Numbered from the stretch's first letter, positions 18,908-27,982 are shown. The stretch is 64,000 nt of DNA from Micromonospora sp. HK10 (GCF_000982955.1 NZ_KQ058794.1:1-64000), one strand, 5' to 3'. The notes: generated by a model not told the origin, from the letters alone. Numbers and translations: made by a program.

Positions 18908-20386
18908 TCAGGGGATCGGCCACTCGTGCACGGGCCGGTTGCTGTGCATCAGGTCGACGTAGTGGCGGACCACCTCGCGCAGCGCCGCCGGCCGGTCCAG
19001 GTGGTCGGCGGACTCCAACCGGTGCAGCGTCTCCACCTGCCAGGTGGCGCCGTTGCGGCCGGTCAGGCAACGCTGCTCGATGATGCCGAGCAGCCGGTCC
19101 CGCTCGTCCGGGTCCAGACCCCACCGGTCCAGACCGTGGTGCGCCAGCGGCAGCAGCCGGCGCAGCACCAGCTCCGTCACCGGTAGGTAGCCCAGCCCGG
19201 GCCAGTACACCTGCGCGTCGATGCCGTGCCGGGCGCAGATGGTGAAGTTCTCCTCGGCGGCGCTGAACGACATCTGCGACCACAACGGCCGGTCCGACTC
19301 GGCGAGGGCGCGGACCAGGCCGAAGTAGAAGGCGCCGTTGGCGACGGTGTCCAGCACCGTCGGGCCGGCGGGCAGTACCCGGTTCTCCACCCGCAGGTGC
19401 GGGCGGCCCTTGAACACGTCGTAGACCGGGCGGTTCCACCGGTAGACGGTGCCGTTGTGCAGCCGCAACTCGGCCAGCCCGGGCACGCCGCCGCTGGCCA
19501 GCGCCTCGGCGGGATCCTCCGGGTCGCAGACCGGCAGCAACGCGGGGAAGTAGCGGACGTTCTCCTCGAACAGGTCGAAGACGCTGGTGATCCAGCGTTC
19601 GCCGAACCACACCCGGGGGCGTACGCCCTGGGCCTTGATCTCCTCGGCGCGGGTGTCGGTGGCCTGCTGGAACAGGGGCACCCGGGTCTCCCGCCACAGC
19701 TCCCGGCCGAACAGCAGCGGCGAGTTGGCGCCCAACGCCACCTGCACGCCGGCGATCGCCTGGGCGGCGTTCCAGTGGTCGGCGAACTGCGCCGGGCTGA
19801 CCTGGACGTGGAACTGGGTGCTGGTGCAGGCGGCCTCGGGGGTGATCGTGTCGGCGGTGACCGTCAGCCGTTCCACACCACTGATCGCGATCCGGAGGTC
19901 CTCGCCGCGGGCGGCGAAGATCTGCTCGTTGAGCAGCGCGTAGCGGGGGTTGGCCGAGAGCGTCTCGGCGGTCAGGTGCTCCGGGCGCAGCGTCGGCAGG
20001 ATGCCGATCATCACCATGTGCGCGCCGACCGTCCGGGCCTTCTCCTCGGCGGCGTTGAGGCTGGCCCGGACGTGCTCCTCGAACTGTGCGGTGCCGGTGC
20101 CGGTCAGCCGGCGCGGCGGCACATTGATCTCCACGTTGAACTGGCCCAGCTCGGTCTGGAAGCTCGGGTCGGCCACCGCCGCCAGCACGTCGGCGTTGCG
20201 CATCGCCGGCTGTGCCTCGTCGTCGACCAGGTTCAACTCGATCTCCACGCCGGTCATCGGCCGTTCCACGTCGAAACGCGACTCGCGCAGCATCTCGGCG
20301 AAGACGTCCAGGCAGCGCCGCACCTTGTCGCGGTAGCGGGCCCGGTCCTCGCGGCTGAAGGTCCGTACGCTGACGTCCTCGCCCAT
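18908..20386 (-). CDS. Glutamate-cysteine ligase family protein (GCS2)
   Basis: A 492-residue carboxylate-amine ligase of the GCS2 type. Motifs include GVEIELNLVDDEAQP (ATP/Mg-binding acidic strand), LGQFNVEINVPPRRL, FHVQVSPAQFADHW, ANSPLLFGRELWRETR and RVENRVLPAGPT. The family joins glutamate to an amine such as cysteine. Because actinomycetes rely on mycothiol, a role as EgtA in ergothioneine synthesis or with another amine acceptor is more plausible than glutathione synthesis; no other egt gene is in the window. The ATG at 20386 is eight bases after AGGG. Confidence 0.8.
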   Translation of the reverse strand: MGEDVSVRTFSREDRARYRDKVRRCLDVFAEMLRESRFDVERPMTGVEIELNLVDDEAQPAMRNADVLAAVADPSFQTELGQFNVEINVPPRRLTGTGTAQFEEHVRASLNAAEEKARTVGAHMVMIGILPTLRPEHLTAETLSANPRYALLNEQIFAARGEDLRIAISGVERLTVTADTITPEAACTSTQFHVQVSPAQFADHWNAAQAIAGVQVALGANSPLLFGRELWRETRVPLFQQATDTRAEEIKAQGVRPRVWFGERWITSVFDLFEENVRYFPALLPVCDPEDPAEALASGGVPGLAELRLHNGTVYRWNRPVYDVFKGRPHLRVENRVLPAGPTVLDTVANGAFYFGLVRALAESDRPLWSQMSFSAAEENFTICARHGIDAQVYWPGLGYLPVTELVLRRLLPLAHHGLDRWGLDPDERDRLLGIIEQRCLTGRNGATWQVETLHRLESADHLDRPAALREVVRHYVDLMHSNRPVHEWPIP

Positions 20387-20547
20387 GGTCACCGCCCTGT
20401 CACCGTTGGTTCCCCTAACCTCGCACGTGCCGGCGGCAGCGGGGAAGAGTTGAAACACCTTGTACCTACCCAGCGGCGGTCCACGTGACGCCTGTCCGCG
20501 TCCGGCGCGCGCCGACCGTCCCCGTTCCGGTCGGCTGACCGCCCGGG

Positions 20548-21408
20548 TCAGCCGGCCAGGAAGTCGCGGAGCAGGGCGGCCAGTTCCGTGGGCGCCTCCT
20601 CGGCCATGTGGTGCCCGGACGGGATCGACGCGGCCCGTACGTCGTCGGCCCAGTCCCGCCAGATCGCGGCCGGGTCGCCGTACAGGTCGACCAGGTCGTC
20701 CCGCTCCGACCAGGCGAAGAGCACCGGACAGCCGATCCGCCGGCCGGCGGCCCGGTCGGCGTCGTCCGCGGCCCGGTCCGGCCCGAGCCCGGCCCGGTAG
20801 TCCTCGCACATCGCGTGCACCGTGGCCGGGTCGTGGATGGCCCGCCGGTAGTCGGCGTACGCCTGCCCGCCCATCGCCTCGGGCGAGCCGCCGTACCACG
20901 CGTCCGGGTCGGCGTTGATCACCCGCTCGGCCGGCTTGGCGAGCTGCCCCAGAAAGAACCAGTGCCACCAGCGCGCGGCGAACCGGGCGTCGCAGCGGGA
21001 CAGGGCCTCGCCGATGGGCACCCCGTCGAGCACCCCGAGCCGGCTCACCCGGTCCGGGTGGTCCAGTGCCGTCCGCATCGCCACGTACGAGCCCCGGTCG
21101 TGGCCGACCACCGCGGCGCGCCGGTGCCCGAGCGCGTCGAGCAGCGCCACCACGTCGGCGGCCATGGCCCGCTTCGAGTAGACGGTGTGCCCGGGGTCGC
21201 TCGGCGGTTTCGAGGAGCCGCCGTACCCGCGCAGGTCCGGGCAGATCACGGTGTGCCCGTCGGCGAGCAGGGGGGCGACCCGGTGCCAGGTGGCGTGGGT
21301 GCGCGGGTGGCCGTGCAGGAGCACCACCGCCGGCCCGGAGCCGCCGTACCGGACCCGCAGGCGGACCGGGCCGACGTCGATCTCGTCGAGGGTGAAGCCG
21401 GGGAACAT
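20548..21408 (-). CDS. Alpha/beta hydrolase, haloacetate dehalogenase/epoxide hydrolase-like
   Basis: A 286-residue alpha/beta hydrolase. The oxyanion motif HGHPRT (32-37) and the nucleophile elbow GHDRGSY (Asp104 followed by Arg105) match the haloacetate dehalogenase group. HWFFLGQ in the cap region recalls the His-Trp halide pocket of fluoroacetate dehalogenases. The catalytic His is in IPSGHHMAEE. An Asp nucleophile fits dehalogenase or epoxide hydrolase chemistry rather than esterase. The actual substrate is not known. The ATG has no ribosome-binding site; a possible SigB-like promoter ends just upstream, so leaderless transcription is likely. Confidence 0.8.
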   Translation of the reverse strand: MFPGFTLDEIDVGPVRLRVRYGGSGPAVVLLHGHPRTHATWHRVAPLLADGHTVICPDLRGYGGSSKPPSDPGHTVYSKRAMAADVVALLDALGHRRAAVVGHDRGSYVAMRTALDHPDRVSRLGVLDGVPIGEALSRCDARFAARWWHWFFLGQLAKPAERVINADPDAWYGGSPEAMGGQAYADYRRAIHDPATVHAMCEDYRAGLGPDRAADDADRAAGRRIGCPVLFAWSERDDLVDLYGDPAAIWRDWADDVRAASIPSGHHMAEEAPTELAALLRDFLAG

Positions 21409-21417
21409 GCGGCGACG

Positions 21418-21443
21418 GTGCCCCGGCCCGGCGCGGTGGAAAC
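21418..21443 (-). promoter_or_regulatory. Possible SigB/SigF-type promoter of alpha/beta hydrolase gene
   Basis: Minus-strand GTTT (21443-21440), 16 bases, GGGCAC (21423-21418). The -10 has one mismatch to GGGTAC. It would start transcription almost at the ATG. Confidence 0.3.
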
Positions 21444-21983
21444 CTAGCTGACCACGGAGCAGGCGGCGACGGCCAGCAGGACCGACGCGCCGAGGGCCGC
21501 CTGGAGCAGCAGCGGCGGGCCGAGGTGGGACCAGACGGTGGCGGTGCGCGGCGTGAGCAGCTGACCGGTGGTCAGGTTGACGATCCGCTCGATCCGGGGC
21601 GGCAGGTCCGGGTCCCGCTGCGGGCGCAGGGTGAGCTGCACGTGGTCGCCCGGGTGCAGGGCGCTCTGCGGCAGGTGGCCGTGCAGCTCGACCTCCAGCA
21701 GCCGGTCCGCGACGTCGCGCACCCGCACCGGGGTGACCAGGAACTCCGGCCCCTTCTTCAGCTCCTTGAAGCTGCGCCGGGCGGCCCCGCCGCCGCTGCT
21801 CAACAGCGCGCGCACCACCCGCAGCAGCAGCCCCGCCACGCCGGCCGCGGTGAGCACCGCGACCAGCACCGGCTGCCCCACCCGCACCTCACGGGCGTAG
21901 CCGTCCATGAGCCGGACCAGCCGGCCGGTGACGACGCGTTCCGTGGGGTGGACGACGCGCCGGGCGCGCAGCTCCGTGTCCAT
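21444..21983 (-). CDS. Hypothetical membrane protein with two hydrophobic segments
   Basis: A 179-residue protein not assigned to a known family. A first hydrophobic segment (VGQPVLVAVLTAAGVAGLLL) and a C-terminal one (LLLQAALGASVLLAVAACSV) flank a soluble middle that contains LEVELHGHLPQSALHPGDHV, a short beta-rich OB-like stretch, and RIERIVNLTTGQLL. The ATG at 21983 is chosen because GGGTGG lies five bases upstream; a GTG at 22013 has its GGAGG too far away. It is divergent from the Rv2629-like gene. Confidence 0.6.
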   Translation of the reverse strand: MDTELRARRVVHPTERVVTGRLVRLMDGYAREVRVGQPVLVAVLTAAGVAGLLLRVVRALLSSGGGAARRSFKELKKGPEFLVTPVRVRDVADRLLEVELHGHLPQSALHPGDHVQLTLRPQRDPDLPPRIERIVNLTTGQLLTPRTATVWSHLGPPLLLQAALGASVLLAVAACSVVS

Positions 21984-22132
21984 GTTCACCACCCAGAGTC
22001 CCGTTCCGTTCACTGATGGTATCGATCCTCCGGGTTGAACGACGTGAATGAACGCCGGTCACGCCTCGGCCGGTCAGGTGACATCCCGGACGGCGCGGGT
22101 ATGCGAGCGGCCGAGCTGGAAAGGGGTCGAGC

Positions 22133-23257
22133 ATGCAGCTGTCCTTCCTGCGCCCGCTCTACGACCGTCCCGGGCCGTGGTGCTCGGTGTACATGGACGC
22201 CTCCCGGGACACCCACGACTCGCGCCCGCAGGTGGACCTGCGCTGGCGGGCCCTCAAGGGGGACCTGTTGGAGCAGGGCGCCGACCAGGTGACCGTCGAG
22301 GCGGTCGAGGAGGTCGTCCGTCGGCACCAGCCGATGCCCGGCGACTACGGCATCGCCGTGTTCGCCACCCGCGGGCGGGTGGTGCTGACCGAGTACCTCT
22401 CCGCGCCGCCCCTGCGTGACCTGGCCTCCTGGTCCGCGCTGCCGCACACCATGCCGCTGGTCGCCCAGCGGGGCGAGCAGATCGCCTGGGTGCGGGTGCT
22501 GGCCGACCGCACCGGGGCGGACGCGGTGGCGGTCAGCGCCGGCGGGGTGCCCCGGCGGGCCACCGTGCAGGGGCGGGAGAGCTGGCAACTGCGCCGGGTG
22601 CAGCCGGGCGGCTGGTCCCAGTCGCGCTACCAGCGCGCCGCCATGGAGGCCTGGCACCACAACGCCGGCGACGCCGCGGCGGCCACCGCCGAGCTGGCCG
22701 ACCGGGTCGGCGCGGACGTGGTGGTGGTGGCCGGCGACATCCGGGCCACCGGCATGATCGCCGCCCAACTGCCGGAGCGCTGGCAGGACCTGCTGGTCCG
22801 CACCGACGCCGGGGCCCGCAACGCCGGCGCCGACGACACCATGGTGGACGACCTCACCGTGCAGACCATCGCGGAGGTCGCCGACCAGCGGATCGCCGCC
22901 GCGCTGGACCGGTTCGGCACGCAGGAGGACGTCGGCGCCGGCCTGGCCGCGGTGGTCTCCGCGCTGCAACGCAACCAGGTGGACACGATGCTGATCGTCG
23001 ACGACCCGTCGGCCGACGGCGAACTCTGGGTCGGTCCCGACCCGACCGAGATCGCCACCGACCCGGCCCAGCTGCGGGACATGTCGGTGCGCGACCCGCA
23101 GAAGGTACGCGCCGACGCGGCGCTGCTGCGTGCGCTGGTCGGCACCGACGCCGAGCTGACCGTGCTGGCGCCGGAGGAGGCGCCGGAACTCACCGACGGG
23201 GTCGGCGCGGTGCTGCGCTACGTCGACGCCAGCACCCCGGGGCGGGGCAATGGCTGA
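22133..23257 (+). CDS. Rv2629-like protein (bacterial eRF1/Vms1-type release factor family)
   Basis: A 374-residue protein whose length and organisation match the Rv2629-type family, related to archaeo-eukaryotic release factor 1 and Vms1 peptidyl-tRNA hydrolases. Visible markers are WCSVYMDASRDTHD near the N-terminus, the middle-domain RVGADVVVVAGDIRATGMIA, and the end-domain RNQVDTMLIVDDPS. In mycobacteria the relative belongs to the dormancy regulon; a role in ribosome rescue is proposed from the fold only. It overlaps the ThDP enzyme gene by eight bases. A GGGTAT at 22097 with a poor -35 could be its promoter. Confidence 0.75.
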   Translation: MQLSFLRPLYDRPGPWCSVYMDASRDTHDSRPQVDLRWRALKGDLLEQGADQVTVEAVEEVVRRHQPMPGDYGIAVFATRGRVVLTEYLSAPPLRDLASWSALPHTMPLVAQRGEQIAWVRVLADRTGADAVAVSAGGVPRRATVQGRESWQLRRVQPGGWSQSRYQRAAMEAWHHNAGDAAAATAELADRVGADVVVVAGDIRATGMIAAQLPERWQDLLVRTDAGARNAGADDTMVDDLTVQTIAEVADQRIAAALDRFGTQEDVGAGLAAVVSALQRNQVDTMLIVDDPSADGELWVGPDPTEIATDPAQLRDMSVRDPQKVRADAALLRALVGTDAELTVLAPEEAPELTDGVGAVLRYVDASTPGRGNG

Positions 23258-25007
23258 TCGTACGGTGGCGGACCTGGTCGTCGAGCGGCTGCGCGCCTGG
23301 CACGTGCCGCGCGCGTTCGGCTACCCGGGTGCCGCGATCGCCCCGCTGGTGGCCGCGCTCGACGCGGCCGGCGGCGACCCGGAGTTCGTGCCGGCCCGGC
23401 ACGAGGAGACCGCGGCGTTCATGGCCACCGGGCACGCGAAGTTCACCGGCGAGATCGGGGTCTGCCTGGCGACCCAGGGGCCGAGCGCGGTGCACCTGCT
23501 CAACGGCCTCTACGACGCGAAGCTGGACAGCAAGCCGGTGGTGGCGATCGTCGGCGAGGACGTCACCGGGCCGCTCGGCGGCGCACACGAGGAGATCGGG
23601 CTGAGCCGGCTCTTCGGCGACGTGTGCCACCAGTTCGTCCGGTACGGGCGTACTCCCGAGCAGGTGCCGGGCCTGCTCGACCAGGCGTTCCGGACGGCGG
23701 CCGCGACCCGCAGCCCGACCTGCGTGGTGCTGCCGCACGCGTTGCAGCTGGCGGCGGTGCCGGATCCGCTGCCGCAGACCGTCGGCGTGGTTTCGGCAAC
23801 GCCCGGTGAGCCGTTGGCCCGGGTGCTGCCGCACGACGGTGACCTGGACGCCGCGGCCTCGCTGCTGATCACCGGCCAGCGGGTGGCGATCCTGGTCGGT
23901 CAGGGCGCGCAGCACGCCGCGGACGAGATCGTCGAGCTGGCCGACCGGCTCGGCGCCGGGGTGGCCACCTCGCTGCTGGGCAAGCCGGTGCTGGACGAGC
24001 GGCTGCCGTTCCACGCCGGCGTGCTCGGCGAGGTCGGCACGACGGCCGCCGCCCAGCTGATGGGGGGCTGCGACACCCTGCTGCTGGTCGGCACGACCGA
24101 CCCGTGGACCGACTGGTACCCGCTGCCGGGCCAGGTCCGGACCATCCAGATCGACATCGACGGCCGGCGCATCGGCACCCGTTACCCGGTGGACGTCGCG
24201 CTGGTGGGCGACGCCGCCGAGACCCTGCGGGCCCTGCTGGCCCGGGTGCGTGAACGGCCCCAGCAGCAGTGGCGGGGCGTGGTGGAGGGCGCGGTGGACC
24301 GGTGGCGGGAGGCCGCCGCCGAGCGGGCCGCCGCCCCGGCCGACCCGGTCAACCCGCAGCTGGTGCTGCGGGAACTCTCCGCCCGGATGCCGGAGCGGGC
24401 CGCGCTCGCCGTCGACGTCGGCTCGGTCATCTACTGGTATGCCCGGCACCTGCAACTGCCGCCCGGCGTCCGCGCGCAGCTCTGCGGCACGCTGGGCTCG
24501 ATGGGCTGCGCCCTGCCGTACGCGGTGGCGGCGAAGCTGGCCCGCCCGGACGAGCCGGTGATGGCGCTGCTCGGCGACGGGGCGATGCAACTCAACGGGC
24601 TGGCCGAACTGATCACGGTGGCGCACCACTGGCCCGAGTGGCGGGACCCGCGCCTGGTGGTGCTGGTGCTGAACAACCGGGACCAGTCGGGGACGGGCGG
24701 CGGGCGGCAGACCGGCCCGGCGGCCCGGCGCCCCGACGTGCCGTACGCCGGCTGGGCCCGGCTGCTCGGCCTGCACGGGGTCCGGGTGGACCGCCCCGAA
24801 CTGGTCGGCCCGGCCTGGGACGAGGTGCTGGCGGCGGACCGGCCGAGCGTGCTGGAGGCGGTGGTCGACCCGGCGGTGGCGTTGGATCCGCCCGAGCCGG
24901 CCCTGGCCGACCTGCGCGGCCTCTTCGCCGACGGCGACGCCGCCCGCCGGGTGCGGGAGCGGGTGCTGGAGACCCAGATGACCGTGGAGGCGGACGACCT
25001 CGTTTAG
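23250..25007 (+). CDS. Thiamine-diphosphate-dependent enzyme, pyruvate oxidase/acetolactate synthase-like
   Basis: A 585-residue ThDP enzyme with the three usual domains. The catalytic Glu region is PARHEETAAFMATGHAKFT, the middle domain follows, and the cofactor motif is GDGAMQLNGLAELI ending in LNNRDQ. The active-site context fits pyruvate oxidase-like enzymes rather than a biosynthetic acetolactate synthase, and no regulatory subunit gene is near. The substrate is probably a 2-oxoacid. Its start overlaps the Rv2629-like gene, so both are one operon, perhaps linking stress response with central carbon use. Confidence 0.8.
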   Translation: MADRTVADLVVERLRAWHVPRAFGYPGAAIAPLVAALDAAGGDPEFVPARHEETAAFMATGHAKFTGEIGVCLATQGPSAVHLLNGLYDAKLDSKPVVAIVGEDVTGPLGGAHEEIGLSRLFGDVCHQFVRYGRTPEQVPGLLDQAFRTAAATRSPTCVVLPHALQLAAVPDPLPQTVGVVSATPGEPLARVLPHDGDLDAAASLLITGQRVAILVGQGAQHAADEIVELADRLGAGVATSLLGKPVLDERLPFHAGVLGEVGTTAAAQLMGGCDTLLLVGTTDPWTDWYPLPGQVRTIQIDIDGRRIGTRYPVDVALVGDAAETLRALLARVRERPQQQWRGVVEGAVDRWREAAAERAAAPADPVNPQLVLRELSARMPERAALAVDVGSVIYWYARHLQLPPGVRAQLCGTLGSMGCALPYAVAAKLARPDEPVMALLGDGAMQLNGLAELITVAHHWPEWRDPRLVVLVLNNRDQSGTGGGRQTGPAARRPDVPYAGWARLLGLHGVRVDRPELVGPAWDEVLAADRPSVLEAVVDPAVALDPPEPALADLRGLFADGDAARRVRERVLETQMTVEADDLV

Positions 25008-25026
25008 CCGGGGCGGCGCCGGGCAT
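25002..25026 (+). promoter_or_regulatory. Possible SigB/SigF-type promoter of iron redox enzyme gene
   Basis: GTTT (25002-25005), 15 bases, GGGCAT (25021-25026), ending 31 bases before the ATG. One mismatch to GGGTAT makes it a weak call; it overlaps the stop codon of the ThDP gene. Confidence 0.3.
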
Positions 25027-25057
25027 GAGGTCCGCACCCACCGTTCCAGGAGGTCAG

Positions 25058-26107
25058 ATGTCCGCAGCCGCCGATCGTCGGTTCGGCCCCGCGCCGCTGC
25101 CCGCGCCGCGTGGCCCGGTGTCGGCGGCGCTGCTCGCCGCGCTGCGGCAGGCGCCGCACGACCTGCCGGCCGGCCTCGGTGCCGGGTTCGCGTCGGTGGT
25201 CGACCCGATCGGGGACGAGGACCTCCAGCTCACCCTCTTCCTCTGCTACGAGCTGCACTACCGGGGCTGGCAGGAGGTCGACGAGGCGTGGGAGTGGCAG
25301 CCCGCCCTGCTGGCGGTGCGGGCCCGCGCCGAGCGCCCGTTCGAGGTGGCGCTGCGCCAGGTGGCCGGTGCGCCGCCGGCGCCGCTGCCCGGGGCGGTGC
25401 CGGCGGCGCTCGTCGAGCTGGTGGCCGCCGACGACGGGCCGGCGCTGGCCGGCGCGCTCCAGCGCCGGGCGGGTCTCGACCAGTTCCGCGAGTTCGTCGT
25501 GCACCGCTCGGTCTATCACCTGCGGGAGGCGGATCCGCACAGTTGGGCGCTGCCCCGCCTCGGCGGCCCGGCCAAAGCCGCCCTGGTCGAGATCCAGATG
25601 GACGAGTACGGCAACGGCCGGCTGGACCGGATGCACGCCGAGTTGTTCCGGACCACCATGGCGAGCCTCGGTCTGGACACCGGGTACGGCGCCCACCTGG
25701 ACCGGGTGCCGGCGGTGACCCTGGCGACCAACAACCTGATGTCGCTGTTCGGCCTGCACCGGCGGCTGCGCGGCGCGCTCCTCGGGCACCTGGCCGCCTT
25801 CGAGATGACCTCCTCGCTGCCGAACCGCCGCTACGGCAACGGGCTGCGCCGGCTCGGGCTGGACGAGACGGCCACCCGCTTCTACGACGAGCACGTCGAG
25901 GCCGACGCGGTGCACGAGCAGATCGCCGCGTACGACCTCTGCGGTGGCCTGGTCCGCGCGGAGCCGGCGCTGGCCGGTGACGTCCTGTTCGGCGCCGCCG
26001 CGGCGCTCGCCGTCGACCGCCGCTTCGCCGCCCACCTGCTGGATGCCTGGGCGGCCGGGCGGTCCTCGCTGCGCGCGTCGGCCGTCACGGAGCCGGTCGC
26101 CGCCTGA
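25058..26107 (+). CDS. Iron-containing redox enzyme family protein (haem-oxygenase-like diiron fold)
   Basis: A 349-residue helical protein of the haem-oxygenase-like superfamily called iron-containing redox enzymes. Candidate metal ligands appear as LCYELHYRGWQE, EFVVHRSVYHLREADPH, ALVEIQMDEYGNG and the late YDEHVEADAVHEQ. Such enzymes bind a diiron centre and oxidise varied substrates; the substrate here is unknown. A strong AGGAGG lies before the ATG. It faces a CDGSH iron-sulfur gene with only ten bases between stops, suggesting a shared iron or redox function. Confidence 0.8.
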   Translation: MSAAADRRFGPAPLPAPRGPVSAALLAALRQAPHDLPAGLGAGFASVVDPIGDEDLQLTLFLCYELHYRGWQEVDEAWEWQPALLAVRARAERPFEVALRQVAGAPPAPLPGAVPAALVELVAADDGPALAGALQRRAGLDQFREFVVHRSVYHLREADPHSWALPRLGGPAKAALVEIQMDEYGNGRLDRMHAELFRTTMASLGLDTGYGAHLDRVPAVTLATNNLMSLFGLHRRLRGALLGHLAAFEMTSSLPNRRYGNGLRRLGLDETATRFYDEHVEADAVHEQIAAYDLCGGLVRAEPALAGDVLFGAAAALAVDRRFAAHLLDAWAAGRSSLRASAVTEPVAA

Positions 26108-26117
26108 GCCGCCCGGC

Positions 26118-26342
26118 TCAGCTGTCCCGGCCGGTGCCGGCGCGGAAGTCGACGGCCTTGTGGGTGCCGTCGCAGAACGGCTTGCGGGCCGACCGGCCGC
26201 AGCGGCACAGCGCGATCGTGCCCCGGCGCGTCTCGATGGCCTCGCCGTCGGGAGTGAGCAGCGCGAAGTCGCCGCGCACCAGCAACGGACCGTCCTGATA
26301 CGGGGTGATCGTCGCCGCCGGGCTGATCTCGTCGTCGGGCAT
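26118..26342 (-). CDS. CDGSH iron-sulfur domain protein
   Basis: A 74-residue protein with the full CDGSH-type signature: Cys46, Cys48, Cys57 and His61 in CRCGRSARKPFCDGTH, which hold a [2Fe-2S] cluster with one labile His ligand. The N-terminal ITPYQDGPLLVRGDF strand is typical of small bacterial members. It probably acts in electron transfer or cluster donation in the cytoplasm. No ribosome-binding site is visible at the ATG; a SigB-like promoter ends about eleven bases upstream, so the message is probably almost leaderless. Confidence 0.9.
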   Translation of the reverse strand: MPDDEISPAATITPYQDGPLLVRGDFALLTPDGEAIETRRGTIALCRCGRSARKPFCDGTHKAVDFRAGTGRDS

Positions 26343-26352
26343 GCGCGCTGAA

Positions 26353-26377
26353 GTGCCCGTACCGGTACCGCCGAAAC
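26353..26377 (-). promoter_or_regulatory. Possible SigB/SigF-type promoter of CDGSH gene
   Basis: Minus-strand GTTT (26377-26374), 15 bases, GGGCAC (26358-26353). One mismatch in the -10. It would explain the lack of a ribosome-binding site. Confidence 0.35.
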
Positions 26378-26505
26378 CCGGCCGGGCCCTCCCGTTGCGT
26401 CCCTGGACGGCCCGGCACGGCGACACGACGTGGCTGGGTCTCGTGCGAGGTCAGGGCCTCGCCGACGGACACCCGGGGATTGGTCCGGCCCGTGGGGGGA
26501 TGCCC

Positions 26506-26530
26506 GTTTAGACCACATAGGGACGGGAAG
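26506..26530 (+). promoter_or_regulatory. Possible SigB/SigF-type promoter of unrecognised gene at 26543
   Basis: GTTT (26506-26509), 15 bases, GGGAAG (26525-26530), ending about ten bases before the GTG starts. The -10 is off consensus. Confidence 0.35.
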
Positions 26531-26542
26531 TCGGGGCGCGTG

Positions 26543-27982
26543 GTGAGCGAACGAGGCACGGTGGGGTCGGTGCCCAAGGGACCCCTGGGACGGTCGACCG
26601 GCGGTGCCGGTCTGGCCGCCGACCGGGTGCTGGCCGCCGGCAGCACGGCCCGGATCCTGCTCGGCGCGACCGTGCGCGGCCTGCGCGGCGACGACTGCGC
26701 CGACCTCGGTCCCACCGCCGGGTTCGCCCGCTTCTCCGGCGCTCCCGAACCGGTCCGCCGGGCCGCCGCCGCGCGGGCCGCCGGCCGGCTCGCGCTGGCC
26801 CCGGCCCAGATCGCCGAGGTGGACGCCGAGCGGGTCGCCGGCTGGGTCGCCGAGCAGTACCCGGCCCGGCGGTGGCCGGGCGCGGTGCTGGGCGCCCCGC
26901 ACGGCGCGGCCACCCACCTCGCCGTGGCGCTCGGCGTGCCCTGGCTGCCGGCCACCTTCGAGACGACGGTGTCCTGGTCCGGCGGCACGGTCGACCGGCC
27001 CCGGGCCGCGCTGGACCACGGCGCCGCGCTGGCCGGCCGGCTGCTCGCCGGGAACCCCGACGTGCACGTACGCCAGGTGCACTGCCCGGCCAGCCGGGGC
27101 GCGGCGGCCGGCGCCACGGTGACCCTCGCGGTGCGCTGGCGGTCGCTGCCCGGCGCGTACGCCCGGTTCCTCGCCGACCGGCTGGAGCCCGGCGCCCCGG
27201 TGCTGCTGCTGGACGACGCCCGCACCTGGCCGGTGCGGGACGAGGGGAACGGCCACAGCTTCCAGCTGGGCTCCCCGGCCAGCGGCCTCGACCCGGTCGA
27301 CTTCCACCCCGACGCGCACGCGCTGCGGCAGGTGCTCCGCTCGGCCGGCGGCGACGGCGCGCGCTGGGAGCCGCCGGAGGTCACCTCGCCGCAGTCCTTC
27401 GCCGAGCACGGCGTCGAGTCCGGTTTCGCCCACGGCCTGGACTCCTGGGCCGGCCGGCACGGGCATCCGGTGCACCGGGTGCTCGCCCCGCAGCCGGACG
27501 CGCTCAGCGCGGCCACCGCCGACCTGTACCGGCAGTGGCTGCGCCGGGCCGGCAAGACCGGTGACCGCCTGGTGGTGGAGTGCGGACGGCTGCTCGACCC
27601 GTGGCAGGTGATCCGGGCCGGCCTGGTGCCCTACTGGTGCGAGAACGCGACCCGGCGCCGGGTGGACGGGGTGGAGTACTGGCTGGCCGGCAGCGAGCCG
27701 TTCAGCTCCGTGGACGTGCTGCCCGAGCCGCCCGGGGTGCGCTCGCCGGCGCTGGCCGGGCTGCCGCAGTGGCTCGCCGTGGCCGGCTTCGGCCGGCGGC
27801 GCCGGGCGCTCGACCGGGGCGCGGCGCGCGGCTACCCGGTCGCCACCGTACCGACCCGGCGTGCCACGGAGGTGTTGCGCAACCAGCCGTACGACCTGCC
27901 GGTGGCGCCGCCGCTGGCGATGACCGAGGCGCTCGCGGCGCTGCGCGAGGCGGGCGCCGCCCAGGGACTGCTCGTCTCCTGA
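26543..27982 (+). CDS. Unrecognised 479-residue protein
   Basis: I do not recognise this protein. It has no signal peptide or membrane span and is rich in Ala, Gly, Arg and Trp. Clear blocks include WPGAVLGAPHGAATHLAVAL, LDPVDFHPDAHALRQVL, LVVECGRLLDPWQVIRAGLV, PYWCENATRRRVDGVEYWLA and ATEVLRNQPYDLPVAPPLAM. HPD, ECGR and YWCEN could be active-site or metal-binding residues but fit no family I know. GTG codons at 26540 and 26543 are both possible starts. It is a single gene between the CDGSH gene and the sigma-STAS gene. Confidence 0.65.
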   Translation: MSERGTVGSVPKGPLGRSTGGAGLAADRVLAAGSTARILLGATVRGLRGDDCADLGPTAGFARFSGAPEPVRRAAAARAAGRLALAPAQIAEVDAERVAGWVAEQYPARRWPGAVLGAPHGAATHLAVALGVPWLPATFETTVSWSGGTVDRPRAALDHGAALAGRLLAGNPDVHVRQVHCPASRGAAAGATVTLAVRWRSLPGAYARFLADRLEPGAPVLLLDDARTWPVRDEGNGHSFQLGSPASGLDPVDFHPDAHALRQVLRSAGGDGARWEPPEVTSPQSFAEHGVESGFAHGLDSWAGRHGHPVHRVLAPQPDALSAATADLYRQWLRRAGKTGDRLVVECGRLLDPWQVIRAGLVPYWCENATRRRVDGVEYWLAGSEPFSSVDVLPEPPGVRSPALAGLPQWLAVAGFGRRRRALDRGAARGYPVATVPTRRATEVLRNQPYDLPVAPPLAMTEALAALREAGAAQGLLVS

